A DNA stretch of 64,000 bases, taken from the NCBI GenBank assembly GCA_028564925.1, contig CM053028.1, positions 363,063,302-363,127,301 of the forward strand. Reading direction: 5' to 3'. A program made the position numbers and the translations under genes. This document shows positions 1 through 10,507 of this stretch, one piece after another. Position 1 is the first letter of the stretch, and each line of letters begins with the position of its first letter. This DNA is from Lithobates sylvaticus. Lineage: Eukaryota; Chordata; Amphibia; Anura; Ranidae. A model generated the notes under the pieces. It saw only the letters and a program-made list of their open reading frames with translations, did not search any database and had not been told where the DNA came from.

Positions 1-384
1 TTCTGCCACTTAAGATTTGGTCTTCAAGAGCCATGCCATTACAGCCAGTGACTGAGAAGCAGGATGGAATAACGGGTGCCAAGACAAACAGTTCTGGCCT
101 GTAAAGGAGAGGCCATCTACTAGCAGTCAAAGTAGGTTTGTATACCATTTTCTTCTCTTGCTCTATATTGTGAAGCAGGCCAGGCAGAATTCAAACTGGA
201 GGGAGGGCATAGATTATCCAACTGAGACCAAGGAATTATTCAGACATCTAGTGCCAGTACTAACCACAAACTTAGGTAACTTGTTGAATCTGGAGGCCAA
301 GATATCCCCATCCAGGGTCCCTCATCTGTCATGAAGATCCTGCCAGAAACCTAAACCCGGGCCGTCCCGGCCCTCAGATTCCAT

Positions 385-402
385 TGCGCATGCGCATGCG
401 CG
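385..402. promoter_or_regulatory. overlapping NRF1-type palindromes
   Basis: GCGCATGCGC occurs twice in overlap (386-395 and 392-401), about 80 bp upstream of the TATA-like box of the LTR. This is the core of the known NRF1 binding consensus. Its use as a promoter element here is inferred from position and match only. Confidence 0.5.
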
Positions 403-472
403 CCCGGGCGCGTGCACGTGTGCAGCCGTGCACAGGGAGACGGGCGCGCGCTCTAGTTAGCGCCAGCCAGCC

Positions 473-480
473 TATTTAAA
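473..480 (+). promoter_or_regulatory. TATA-like box of the LTR
   Basis: TATTTAAA follows a CpG-rich segment and lies about 40 bp upstream of a pyrimidine-rich CTGTCTGCTCTACAG stretch, as expected of an LTR promoter. No transcription start can be proven from sequence. Confidence 0.45.
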
Positions 481-814
481 CCTGACCTAAGCAGATGCCC
501 TTTGCTGTCTGCTCTACAGCGTTGTGGTGTGTGTTATCTGATCCTGATATATCTGTCCTATTGACCCGGCTTACCTGTGACTACCCAGCTATCTGCCTGT
601 ACCCGACCCCGGCTTGTTGTGACCATCCTTCTGTCTCATCCATTGTACCTCAACACCAGTTTGATTCCTGACCTGATGAACTCTGATTATCTGCATGGTC
701 CCTGTCCAGTCTGCAGTCTGATCCCTGTAACGAACCTGACCACCTGCATTGCTCCAGCCCATTCAGTGGTTCTGTTTCCTGTTCCCAGTCTGATCATCTG
801 CACAGATCCTACCT

Positions 815-1275
815 ACTCTGCTGATCAGTCTGCTAAGCTGTTTGTCCAGATCCAGCCAGCTCTGCTATCCTGTTTACCTGTGAACCTGCTTACCTGTTCA
901 GTTCCAGTCTACTCTGCTGACCAGTCTGCTAAGCTGTTGTCCAGATCCAGCCAGCTCTGCTATCCTGTTTACCTGTGAGCCTTCTTACCTGTTCCGTTCC
1001 AGTCTACTCTGCTGACCAGTCTGCTAAGCTGTTTGTCCAGATCCAGCCAGCTCTGCTATCCTGTTTACCTGTGAGCCTGCTTACCTGTCCAGTTCCAGTC
1101 TACTCTGCTGACCAGTCTGCTAAGCTGTTTGTCCAGATCCAGCCAGCTCTGCTATCCTGTTTACCTGTGAGCCTGCTTACCTGTTCGGTTCCGGCCTACT
1201 CTGCTAACCAGTCTGCTAAGCTGCCCGTCCAGTTCCTGTCAGCTCTGCTAACCTGTTTACCAGTGGTCCAGCTCT
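815..1275. repeat. 96-bp tandem repeat inside the LTR
   Basis: About five units, anchored on CTGACCAGTCTGCTAAGCTG at 821, 917, 1012, 1108 and 1204, give spacings of 96, 95, 96 and 96 bp. Because 96 is a multiple of three, the array keeps long open frames that translate to a repeated serine/leucine-rich peptide. I regard those frames as a by-product of the repeat. Confidence 0.9.
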
Positions 1276-1569
1276 TCAGTCTGTATCCAGCCTTCTCTGC
1301 TATCCAGGCCTCCACTAAGTTGACTTGGTCACTCTACCGGTCTGTTGATCCTGCCAGGCACAAGTGCTCCTCCTCACTCCTGGGTCTCCTGTCCCCACAC
1401 CAGGGAAACAGGAGTGGGAGACGCAAGGGAGGTCTCTCTCTGCAATTTCGGGCTCGCACCACCAGGTACGTGACATCTCTGACATAGCAGGATGAAGGTG
1501 TTGGGGTAAAGGACCCATTCCTCTTGCGCCATGTGGTGATGGCTGAGGTAATCCAACATCCAGTTGTCC

Positions 1570-2400
1570 ACTCCTGGGATGTGGACAGGAGAGATCATTG
1601 GACAGGGTTTCTCAATCTAAGAGAAATGGATTTGCTTCCTTCAAGGCCACAACAACCTGGTGTCCCCTTGGTGTTATCCGACTGCTCCTTGACTGAGTGT
1701 CCTTGCACATAGGGGGCCAGTGTTGCATACCTATGGCTCTGAGCCCCAAAATGTTAATTGGGAGCTTGGCTTCCACTGATGACTATGTTCCCAGAATTGT
1801 GTGAGAATTAAACACTCCTCTACAGTCTGAAAGACTGGCCACCGTCACTATTGCTTTCCAGTGGAAAGAAAGATGTCCCCATTGTTAAGGCTGGGCTGGA
1901 GACACACCAATCTAGGGAATTCCTTGATTGGTTGGACAAGAGCATAGGTAGATCAAAAAGAAAGAGCCTGCTTTTTCTATGTCAACAAGATATTACGTTG
2001 GAGAGGTTTTGAATTAAATTGGGTGACTGAAACAGCCTTGAATGATAAGAAAGCAGTTTCTTCTCTGAAATTAAGACTTTTGCTTGGGATGTGTGTAGGA
2101 TCAGACCCTTGTATTCCAGGTGAAGTGAAGGTTGAAAAGCAGATTTTTTGAAAATTGCTAACACAACAATAAGCCTGAAGCATTTAAAAATTGTCCTGTG
2201 TATATTTGTCAAAAGATGTAAAAGGAGAGGAGTCCAAAAAAAAATAAAAAAAAAATAAAAGGTTAACTAGATAACCTGTATCCTGCAGTCGGATAACACC
2301 AAGGGGACACCAGGTTGTTGTGGCCTTGAAGGAAGCAAATCCATTTCTCTTAGATTGAGAAACCCTGTCCAATGATCTCTCCTGTCCACATCCCAGGAGT
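1570..2400. repeat. 116-bp perfect inverted duplication of DIRS RNase H sequence
   Basis: Bases 1570-1685 are matched exactly by the reverse complement of 2285-2400. Both arms hold the same RNase H segment of the DIRS element, so a piece of it was copied in inverted orientation about 600 bp away. Exact identity suggests a recent copy or gene conversion. The spacer 1741-2284 shows no gene. Confidence 0.85.
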
Positions 2401-3500
2401 TGTGTGATGAACTTTATTAATATTCAGGAGACAGAGAATAGGCCAAATGGCAGTGGGAGGGACTGGGACAAACTGAAAGCGATCTTCTCCTACTAAATAG
2501 AATGTGCGGATAAGGAGATAAATAGGAATATGCAGATAGGCATCTTTGGGTGCCTACAGATATCAAGTGTTCCCCTTGTCTCAGAGAGGCAATAACTGAT
2601 GTTGCGGATTCCATGCAACATTTTTGGATTTGAAGGTATTAGTTTAGGGATTTTAGGTCCAAGATAGTACAAATACCTCTGTTGAGAGTTGGCAGTGTGG
2701 ACAAGTTTGAAAAGGACCTTTGCAACCTGGTTTGCAGGATACTGGAACAGCTACTCTCTGGAACAAGAGATCAGGACATTCTGCCAGTCTGACTGTCCTT
2801 GGGCAGATTTTGGTTGATACAAGAAAAAGAAAGTAGTAAGAGGGTATTTTGTACCACCCCTTTGCAACCTCCAATGGAATCCACAGGTCTGGGACATCTG
2901 TGACTCAGAGAGAAGAAAACTAACAGACATCCCCCACCTATAGCAAAGGGCTTTGGGCAACACTTGGTGGGCTGTGTGGGCATGTCTTATGCGAAAAGAA
3001 TGGGATGAACTTAAGTTTTGAAGTTGAAGCCTGGGTAGAACACTGAGGTGGAATGCGGTTTGAGGAGGTAGAGGCTCCAAAGGAAAGAGGTTTTAACTCT
3101 ATACCATGGAAAAAGAACCATTCCTCCAGTAACATAGTTAATGAATTGGTCAAGTGCCTCATTAAAGAGATGTCCTCCTAAGGGCAAAAACGTTATGCAG
3201 AGCTGGGCCTGCAAGTGTAAATAGAGCATCTCAATGTTCCTATGTGCAGAATTTTTGAATGAAGGAACATCTTCAATTGGTACAACATGAGGTTTAAAGC
3301 TGGATCATGTAAATATGAAGTACTGTTTGTTCATAAGAGTTTAGCATGGCTATAGGGGTTTGGCAGATGATTAGATGAAATAGTAGAGTCCATGTGTCTC
3401 ATGGAGCTATCCATGTGTCTTTTTGCTGGAGACATGTGCAATAGGGTTTAAATTCCTGGAGGTGTCCAACAAAATATGATTGAGCATTGCTAAAAGATTG
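2401..3500. other. no gene recognised
   Basis: No splice-bounded exon, RNA gene or complete transposon end was found here. The open frames on the minus strand are short and do not resemble a family I know. It may be further decayed DIRS or LINE sequence. Confidence 0.4.
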
Positions 3501-3507
3501 GTCAAAG

Positions 3508-3600
3508 CAGTGGGAACTGCAGTTTAACATTTCTAAATGTAAAATAATGCATCTAGGGAAAAAGAATCTCTGGTGCAATATTGAGGTACAGCATTGGCTA
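3508..3600 (+). pseudogene. CR1/L2-like LINE reverse transcriptase scrap
   Basis: The plus strand translates to WELQFNISKCKIMHLGKKN, which matches the W(Q)xFNxxKCKxMHxG signature downstream of the YxDD box in CR1- and L2-like non-LTR retrotransposons. Only about 30 codons remain and no ends are visible. The LINE clade is uncertain. Confidence 0.5.
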
Positions 3601-3627
3601 GAACTACAGAGCGTGTCAGTTTGTATT

Positions 3628-4287
3628 TTAAGTGGCGGGCTCTGTATTTAGCTTCTGACAGGCTGCGCAAGGACCCCCATATCTCTAGAACCATAGGTTG
3701 TAGGAGCACCAGTGGTGGGGTATGACTTAGGCTACATACCCCCCAAATTTGGGGTCTCTGTGACCCCAGGTCGCCGAGCTACGACCCTCAATTTTGTACT
3801 TATTTTTTTTTTTTTTACACTGTCCTTTTAAAAATAAATGTTTGGGTCACTTTTATTCCTATTACAAGGAATTCAAATATCCCTTGTAATAAAAAAAAAA
3901 GCCCGACAGGACCTCTTAAATATAAAATCTGGGGTCAAAAAGACCTCAGATTTACACTAAAATGCAATAATAAAAAAAAAAAAAAAATTCTCCTTTAAGA
4001 GCATTGGGCAGCCAGACCACCATGAGAAAGGACGCAATAGTCTCAGCCGCTACCGGCGGGTCCGCTAAGCGGGGCGGAGACCTCCGGAGCACGGCGGGAG
4101 GGGGGCACCTCTTCCGCCGCCGATAAAAGTGATCTTGCAGCGAATCTGTTGCAGAGACCACTTTTATCTGAAAGCGGACCGCCCGCTGAAGAGGATACCG
4201 GGGTTATAGCAGCTAGCTGTTGCCATAACAATATCCCTCTTCAAAGAGCAGCCATATAATAATGGCGGACAGTCCATAAGTGGTTAA
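3628..4287. mobile_element. possible non-autonomous TTAA element
   Basis: The right end reads AAGTGGTTAA at 4278-4287, the same terminal motif as the TTAA elements elsewhere in this window. The interior has a GC-rich segment (4050-4200) and A/T runs of the type found in those elements. A TTAA at 3628-3631 could mark the left end, but the inverted repeat there is not convincing, so the left boundary is a guess. Confidence 0.35.
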
Positions 4288-5978
4288 GGTAAAAAATGTT
4301 TAGGCTTTAGAACCAAGTCTAACATTTGTAAAATTTCCCCCATAAAAATAACCATATATCTCATATTTAATAATCTGAAGTCTAACCTGACGCTTCACAC
4401 TTGGACTGTTCCAAAAGAATCAGATCTTGGCTGGAGGGCATAAGGGCATGGGGTACAGGCACAGAAGGCGATAGCAGGCTAATTACATGGACAGATGCAA
4501 CCAATGCAGAAATTCTTGTTTTAAATCACATTTTGGATATCTGAACAGGCATAAAATCAGTAAAGATAAATTGGCCAACTATTGGCAGCAAGGGTTAACT
4601 GGCAAGTTATTGGCAGACAATGACTAACACTGTATTGGTCTATCAGTTCCCATAACATTTATCCTTGCAAGTGCTTTCTATAACACTTTTATATAAGCCA
4701 ATGTGTGTTTTGGGTTTAGCTTGCCTAGAAGGTTAATTTTCTTGCTCTAAAGTCGATGTAAAAAACATGCTTTAAATGGCGTGAGAAAAAGCTGTATAAT
4801 TATGTGCTAAAAATACCAGTAACTTCTAAGCTTAGAAAGATATATTGACGAACAGGCTTTCACCAATTAAACTATTACGAGTCTCAGAGACAGCAGGGTC
4901 ACATCTGTGATTTCCAACACAGACTCTAGGGAATTTCAAGGATTAAAAAAAAATACATGTATACAAAGACACTCTGGCAAGGGTATTTAAGTCTCTTATC
5001 ATTATTAAAGGAGCTTGTGAATACTAGGATTACACTGCTAATGATAAATGCGCTTGGAATTTTTGAGTTTCTTTAAAAAAAAGTGCCCAAAAACTTCAGA
5101 AGTCTGCTGCTTGTGGTTTAGAAGCCTATAACAGTCACCTATGGCAGCAGCAGTTTACAGTTACAGATTTCAATGACCCTGGAGGATGCCTGTTGTCTTG
5201 TGCTGTGAAAGGCATTACTATTCAACATAACTATCAATTAAAAAAGAACTATCAGAAGAATAAAAAGCTTGTTAGACCCCATGGGTCACTGTCTCCATTA
5301 AATTCTGAGCAGTGGATGTTAAATATACTTTTCTATCATACGAGTGTTCCTGTGAGGAAGTTGCAGCCAGCACCTCTCCATTCTGCAGCGCTGTGTCTCC
5401 TCATCTCTCCCGTTTAGTACACCTAACCTCCTGCCAGCTATTCAGGTAACAAGAGAGTGGAAACTGTCATCTTGTGTTCTGAATTGCAGTTGGAAAAAAG
5501 GGCATTCATACACAAAAATACAAACTGACAGTAACACACAATGCCTACAACACTAGGCTGTCTCAGATCAGTGTAGTAGCCAGTGTGAGCTGTTGTCAGA
5601 TTGTGTTTTTGTGGATTAAAAAAGAGCTCTTCTCCAGTCACAATCTGACAGTTTCCATTTGCTCTGTGTCGTTAATAGTTTGTGGCAGTGTGGACTAAAT
5701 AGTTGAGATAAGGGGGCCACACTGCCACAGCAGAGTAATGTTCCATCCAGCAGCTAAAAAGAGGGGAGTGGGGTTTCGTGAGCTCAGTGAGCACTGCCTG
5801 TCATGCCCTTTAATCTTCTTGAGCGGTCCTCGTGTGGTAATAGCGAAATCTGCCTTTTCTTTCAGTGTTGTCGGACAGCTAGGCAGGTGGGCAGGGCTAG
5901 TTGTCTGACACCACTGATCAGCAACCCCTGCACAAATTTAGATGGGGACAGGACCTAGTGCACTGGCCTTAAAAGGGT
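4288..5978. other. no gene recognised
   Basis: Mostly AT-rich unique-looking DNA with A runs near 4945 and 5077. I see no exon with convincing splice sites and no transposon ends. Confidence 0.4.
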
Positions 5979-6988
5979 TTAACTACTTGCCTACCAGCCA
6001 CGAACACCCCCTTCCTGACCAGGCCATTTTTCAGCTTTCAGCGCTGTCGCATTTTGAATGACAAATGCGCGGTCATGCAACGCTGTACCCAAATAAAATT
6101 TTTATCATTTTTTCCCCACAGATAGAGCTTTATTTTGGTGGTATTTGATCACCTCTGCGGTTTTTATTTCTTGCGCTATAAACAAAAGAAGAGGGACAAG
6201 TTTGAAAAAACATAATATTTTTTACTATTTATTATAATAAATATCCAATTTTTTTTTTTTTTTTTTTAAACAAATTTTTTCCTCAGTTTAGGCCAATACG
6301 TATTCTTCTACATATTTTTGGTAAAAAAAATCGCAATAAGCGTATATTGATTGGTTTGCGCAAAAGTTATAGCGTCTACAAAATAGGGGATAGATTTATA
6401 GCATTTTTATTATTATTTTTTTTTTACTAGTAATGGCGGCGATTTGCGATTTTTATCGTGACTGCGACATTGCGGCGGACACTTCGGACACTTTTGACTC
6501 ATTTTTGGGACCATTCACATTTATACAGCGATCCGTGCTATAAAAATGCATTGATTACTGTATAAATGTGACTGGCAGGGAAGGGGTTAACGCTAGGGGG
6601 CGCTGCAGGGGTTAATGTGTACCCTATATGGTGATTCTTACTGTGGGGGGAGGGGACTGACTGGGGGAGGAGACCGATCGGTGTCCCTATGTACAAGGGA
6701 CACACCATCGGTCTCCTCTCCTCTGACAGGACGTGGATCTGTGTGTTTACACACACCGATCCACGTACTGCTCGATTACCGGGCAATCGCGGGTGCCTGG
6801 CGGTCATCGCGACCGCCGGGCACGCGCACCGAGGCCCCAGCTACGCGGCGGGCGCGCGCGCGCGCCTCCCGCGGCGCGCGCGCGCCCCCCAGTGGCCAAA
6901 TTTGAGACGACGTCATATGACGGCGTCCCGCCACAGTAGCTGAACCGTCCCGCCGTCATTTGACAGTGGGCGGTCAGCTAGTGGTTAA
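5979..6988 (+). mobile_element. non-autonomous piggyBac-type (TTAA) element
   Basis: Bounded by TTAA at 5979-5982 and 6985-6988, with imperfect inverted ends TTAACTACTTGCCTACC and, in reverse, TTAACCACTAGCTGACC. The left subterminal block (GTACCCAAAT, TTTTGGTGGTATTTGATCAC, GCGCTATAAA) recurs at 42672, 44105 and 60529 and in reverse at 21286. No transposase is encoded. The right third is CpG-rich (6780-6890). The link to piggyBac is supported by the matching ends of the transposase-bearing copy at 44105. Confidence 0.85.
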
Positions 6989-7011
6989 CAAGCTCTCTTT
7001 TTATCTACTGA

Positions 7012-7437
7012 TACAGTATCTTGAAAAAGTATTCATACCCCTTAAAATTTTCCACATTTTGTCACGTTACAACCAAAAACATAAATGTATTTTATTGGGA
7101 TGTTATGTGATAGACAAACACAAAGTGGCATATAATTGTCATGTAGAATTAAAATAAACGTTTTTTAAATTTTACAAATAAATATCTGAAAAAGTAGTGT
7201 GCATTTGTATTCACCCCCCTTTACTCCGATACCCCTAATTAAAATCTAGTGGAACCAATTGCCTTCAAAAGTCACATAATTAGTAAATAGGGTCCACCTG
7301 TGTGTAATTTTTTCTCAGTATAAATACAGCTGTTCTGTGAAGCCCTCAGAGGTTTGTTAGAGAACCTTAGTCAACAAACAGCATCATGAAGGCCAAGGAA
7401 CACAGACAGGTCAGGGATAAAGTTGTGGAGAAGTTTA
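7012..7437 (+). mobile_element. Tc1-like transposon, left end
   Basis: Starts at TA (7012-7013) with a long inverted terminal repeat: ACCCCTTAAAATTTTCCAC and CAACCAAAAACATAAATG match, in reverse complement, the right end near 12290-12382. A TATAAATAC box follows at 7320 and an ATG at 7386 begins a short open stretch typical of Tc1-family leaders. The element is interrupted after TGTGGAGAAGTTTA (7424-7437) and resumes much further right. Confidence 0.85.
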
Positions 7438-7460
7438 ACTATGTGAAAGAGTAAGTCTTA
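7438..7460. other. left piece of an unclassified repeat split by the fold-back element
   Basis: These bases and 10022-10507 flank the fold-back element and together form one insert in the Tc1 element. They are bordered by 14-bp copies of TGTGGAGAAGTTTA, the second with one mismatch, as in a retroposon-type target duplication. Confidence 0.4.
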
Positions 7461-8195
7461 TGCCTCGTACACACGTACGGACTTTTCCCGGCGGACCTAA
7501 GTCCAGCGGACAATCCGCTGGACTTTCCGGCTAGGTCCGCTGGACTTTCCGAGGGTGTGGACTTGCCCACACACGCACGGACTTGTCCAGCGGATAATCC
7601 GCCGGCCAAAAGTCCGCGGGACTTTTGAAAATGAACTGACTTGCCCACACACGGAGCAGTCCGTTCATTTTGAACGTAACTTCAGGTTACGTAGCTAGCG
7701 TAGGCAGTAAATGCCGCCGCGCTAGCTCCGCAAGCTGGCATGGATTTAAAGGGAATCCCCACGCCGAAAAAACGGCGTGGGGGTTCCCCCCAAATCCATG
7801 TCAGACCCTCATCCGAGCACGCAGCCTGGCAGGCCAGGAAAGGGGTGGGGACGAACGAGCGCCCCCCCCCCTCCTGAGCCGTACCAGGCCGCGTGCCCTC
7901 AACATGGGGGGTGCCCTGGGGAAAGGGGGGCCGTGCGGCCCCCCCACCCCAAAGCACCTTGTCCCCATGTTGATGAGGACAAGGGCCTCTTCCCGACAAC
8001 CCTGGCCGTTGGTTGTCGGGGTCTGCGGGCGGGGGCTTATCGGAATCTGGGAGCCCCCTTTAATAAGGGGGCCCCCAGATACCGGCCCCCCACCCTATGT
8101 GAATGAGTATGGGGTACGATGTACCCCTACCCATTCACCTAAGGTGTAAAATGTAAAGTAAAAAAAAAAAAACACCCACACTTTTGAAAAAATAC

Positions 8196-8201
8196 TTTAT
8201 T
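8196..8201 (-). terminator. polyadenylation signal, left arm
   Basis: AATAAA on the minus strand, the mirror of the signal at 9241-9246. It would end a transcript starting at the element's centre and running leftward. Confidence 0.4.
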
Positions 8202-8630
8202 GCACTGCTCCGGGGGTCTTCTTCCGTCTTGGGGGTCTTCTCGCCGGACTCCCCCGCCATTTACCAAGCTCTTTTACCGAGCGAGGGGAGTCCGGCTACC
8301 TTCTTCGTCGTCGCCGCCGTCTGGGGGTCTCGATCCGCCTTCGGGGGTCTTCTTGCCGGACTCCTCCCCTCTCTTCTGCTCTTTTACCTAGCTCTTTCAC
8401 GAGGGGAGGAGTCCGGCTACCTTCTTCGTCGTCGCCGCCGCCGTCGTCTGGGGGTCTCGATCCGCCTTCGGGGGTCTTCCGGGGGTCTCTTCTGTTCTTG
8501 CGGCGGTCGTCGTCTTCCGCGCCGCCGGCGCCTTGTCCTTCTTCTTCTTGTCCTTCTTGTTCTTCTTCTTCTTCCGATGTTGACCCGTCGCTGTCTCTGC
8601 CCGGAATGCCTGTGCCGATCTGCGCTCGGA

Positions 8631-8638
8631 CTTCTATA
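8631..8638 (-). promoter_or_regulatory. degraded TATA-like box, left arm
   Basis: On the minus strand this reads TATAGAAG at the position mirrored by TATATAAG at 8789-8796. One base differs, so the two arms are no longer equivalent here. Confidence 0.35.
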
Positions 8639-8788
8639 GGGACATGGGGGACAGGGTCACATGTTCATGTCACATGGTGACCCCGCCCCCTTGCGATGTC
8701 ACAGTCCCAGCATCCTCCGGGACTGTGACAACACAAGGGGGCGGGGTCACCATGTGACATGAACATGTGACCCTGTCCCCCATGTCCC

Positions 8789-8796
8789 TATATAAG
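8789..8796 (+). promoter_or_regulatory. TATA box near the fold-back centre, right arm
   Basis: TATATAAG lies about 75 bp from the hairpin centre and faces outward. The stretch downstream (8850-9005) is purine-rich GAAGAAGAA-type sequence, and AATAAA follows at 9241. The long lysine/arginine-rich frame nearby starts at 8767, upstream of this box, so it would not be entirely within the predicted transcript. Confidence 0.45.
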
Positions 8797-9240
8797 TCCG
8801 AGCGCAGATCGGCACAGGCATTCCGGGCAGAGACAGCGACGGGTCAACATCGGAAGAAGAAGAAGAACAAGAAGGACAAGAAGAAGAAGGACAAGGCGCC
8901 GGCGGCGCGGAAGACGACGACCGCCGCAAGAACAGAAGAGACCCCGGAAGACCCCCGAAGGCGGATCGAGACCCCCAGACGACGGCGGCGACGACGAAGA
9001 AGGTAGCCGGACTCCTCCCCTCGTGAAAGAGCTAGGTAAAAGAGCAGAAGAGAGGGGAGGAGTCCGGCGAGAAGACCCCCAAGACGGAAGAAGACCCCCG
9101 AAGGCGGATCGAGACCCCCAGACGGCGGCGACGACGAAGAAGGTAGCCGGACTCCCCTCGCTCGGTAAAAGAGCTTGGTAAATGGCGGGGGAGTCCGGCG
9201 AGAAGACCCCCAAGACGGAAGAAGACCCCCGGAGCAGTGC

Positions 9241-9246
9241 AATAAA
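9241..9246 (+). terminator. polyadenylation signal, right arm
   Basis: AATAAA about 450 bp downstream of the outward TATA box, followed by a T-rich run at 9250-9281. It could end a short non-coding transcript of the right arm. Confidence 0.4.
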
Positions 9247-10021
9247 GTATTTTTTCAAAAGTGTGGGTGTTTTTTTTTTTTACTTTACATTTTCCACCTT
9301 AGGTGAATGGGTAGGGGTACATCGTACCCCATACTCATTCACATAGGGTGGGGGGCAGGTATCTGGGGGCCCCCTTATTAAAGGGGGCTCCCAGATTCCG
9401 ATAAGCCCCCGCCCGCAGACCCCGACAACCAACGGCCAGGGTTGTCGGGAAGAGGCCCTTGTCCTCATCAACATGGGGACAAGGTGCTTTGGGGTGGGGG
9501 GGCCGCACGGCCCCCCTTTCCCCAGGGCACCCCCCATGTTGAGGGCACGCGGCCTGGTACGGCTCAGGAGGGGGGGGGGCGCTCGTTCGTCCCCACCCCT
9601 GTCCTGGCCTGCCAGGCTGCGTGCTCGGATGAGGGTCTGACATGGATTTGGGGGGAACCCCACGCCGTTTTTTCGGCGTGGGGATTCCCTTTAAATCCAT
9701 GCCAGGTCACGGAGCTAGCGCGGCGGCAGTAACTGCCTACGCTAGCTACGTAACCTGAAGTCACGTGCTAAATGAACGGACTTGCCGATGAGCGGCAAGT
9801 CCGTTCATTTCAAAAGTCCCGCGGACTTGCCCACTAACGGCGGGATTGTCCGCTGGACTTCCAAGTCCAGCAGATAATTTAAAAACAAAACCTGAAACTT
9901 TAGTCCGCCGTACTTTGGCGCCAAAAAGTCCGCCGGCGCCCACACACGAGGGGATTATCCGCTGGACTTCAGTCCAGCGGATAATCCCGCGGGATTGTCC
10001 CTTCGTGTGTACGCGGCCTTA

Positions 10022-10507
10022 GAGTCTCTAAGAGCAACAAAAATAGTCACATCAAAACAAAACACCATACATTAACATATAGTGATATACAACTGAGTGA
10101 ATAATTGGGTGACTAATTAGAAATAAATCAAATAAAAGTCCAAAGAGATATCCAAAAAATATATAAGTGCAGTCCAAAGATGAGTGGCTGTAAAATAAAT
10201 ATGTCCATATGTGTTCAATCCAGTTAGTGACAAAAGTGAACCACCACCGACAGCACAAACTGCTTACAGAAAGCTATGACGCACACAAGCATACACTTGG
10301 TGGGTCAAACAGGCTTAATATAATTCCAGGAGGTCCCTAGTTAATGGATCGAATCTTTCCAGCGATCGTTCACACATAATAGGATCAGAGAGTAACAAAG
10401 CTTGCCATACAAGCATGCTTCCAAGATAACAAGCGCTTGTTAGGACATAAACAGCGGTGTTAAGTCAGCATACAGTCCTGACGCGTTTTGCTTGAATAAG
10501 CATCATC
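10022..10507 (-). repeat. unclassified interspersed repeat
   Basis: AT-rich sequence with an ACGCGTTTTGC segment near 10482. It sits between the fold-back element and the resumed Tc1 sequence, and together with 7438-7460 it forms one insert bordered by TGTGGAGAAGTTTA copies. I do not recognise the family and see no coding capacity. Confidence 0.4.

Larger units (their letters stand above)
328..1473 (+). mobile_element. probable solo LTR (Gypsy-like) inserted in the DIRS fossil
   Basis: An insert of about 1.15 kb begins GTCATGAAG and ends CGTGA, next to CATCT on both sides (323-327 and 1474-1478), a 5-bp target duplication. The flanking DIRS sequence joins cleanly across it. Inside are a CpG-rich segment, a TATTTAAA box and a leader with a CCCCGGCTTGTTGTGAC stretch of the kind I recall from amphibian and fish Gypsy LTRs. 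No internal coding region is present, so a solo LTR is the simplest reading. The family is inferred, not established. Confidence 0.5.
1..1740 (-). mobile_element. DIRS retrotransposon fossil (pol region), split by an LTR
   Basis: Read on the minus strand, this stretch resembles DIRS pol: an HIPGVDNW signature of the end of the RNase H region near 1560-1585, then a CQR motif near 1480. It continues at 1-327 with an LASRFNKLPKF-like stretch. DIRS elements are tyrosine-recombinase retrotransposons. The two halves are separated by the LTR at 328-1473 and become continuous when that insert is set aside. It is old and broken, and only this part of the element is present. Confidence 0.7.
7461..10018. 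mobile_element. fold-back PIF/Harbinger-like element with about 1.2-kb arms
   Basis: The ends are TGCCTCGTACACACG and, in reverse, GGCCGCGTACACACG. TTA flanks both sides (7458-7460 and 10019-10021), a 3-bp duplication typical of PIF/Harbinger. From about 7660 inward to 8708 the sequence is nearly identical to the reverse complement of 8719-9775, so the element is one giant hairpin with a 10-bp centre near 8713. The outer 200-300 bp of each side diverge but both carry GTCCGCTGGACTT-type subterminal repeats. No transposase is present. Open frames in the arms mirror each other and are highly biased (Pro/Gly/Arg or Leu/Ser rich), so I do not call them genes. Confidence 0.85.

Noticed and set aside
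577-1487. Open frames of 133 and 170 codons over the 96-bp repeat
   Set aside because: They result from a repeat unit divisible by three, with no domain and no conserved start.
6615-6943. Arg/Ala/Pro-rich frames near 6.7-6.9 kb as a gene
   Set aside because: They lie in the CpG-rich end of a TTAA element, in three overlapping frames, and run through its inverted repeat region.
8184-9258. Mirrored open frames of 130-156 codons in the fold-back element
   Set aside because: They are Ser/Leu/Arg-biased, overlap in several frames on both strands of a GC-rich repeat, and lie antisense to the predicted transcription units.
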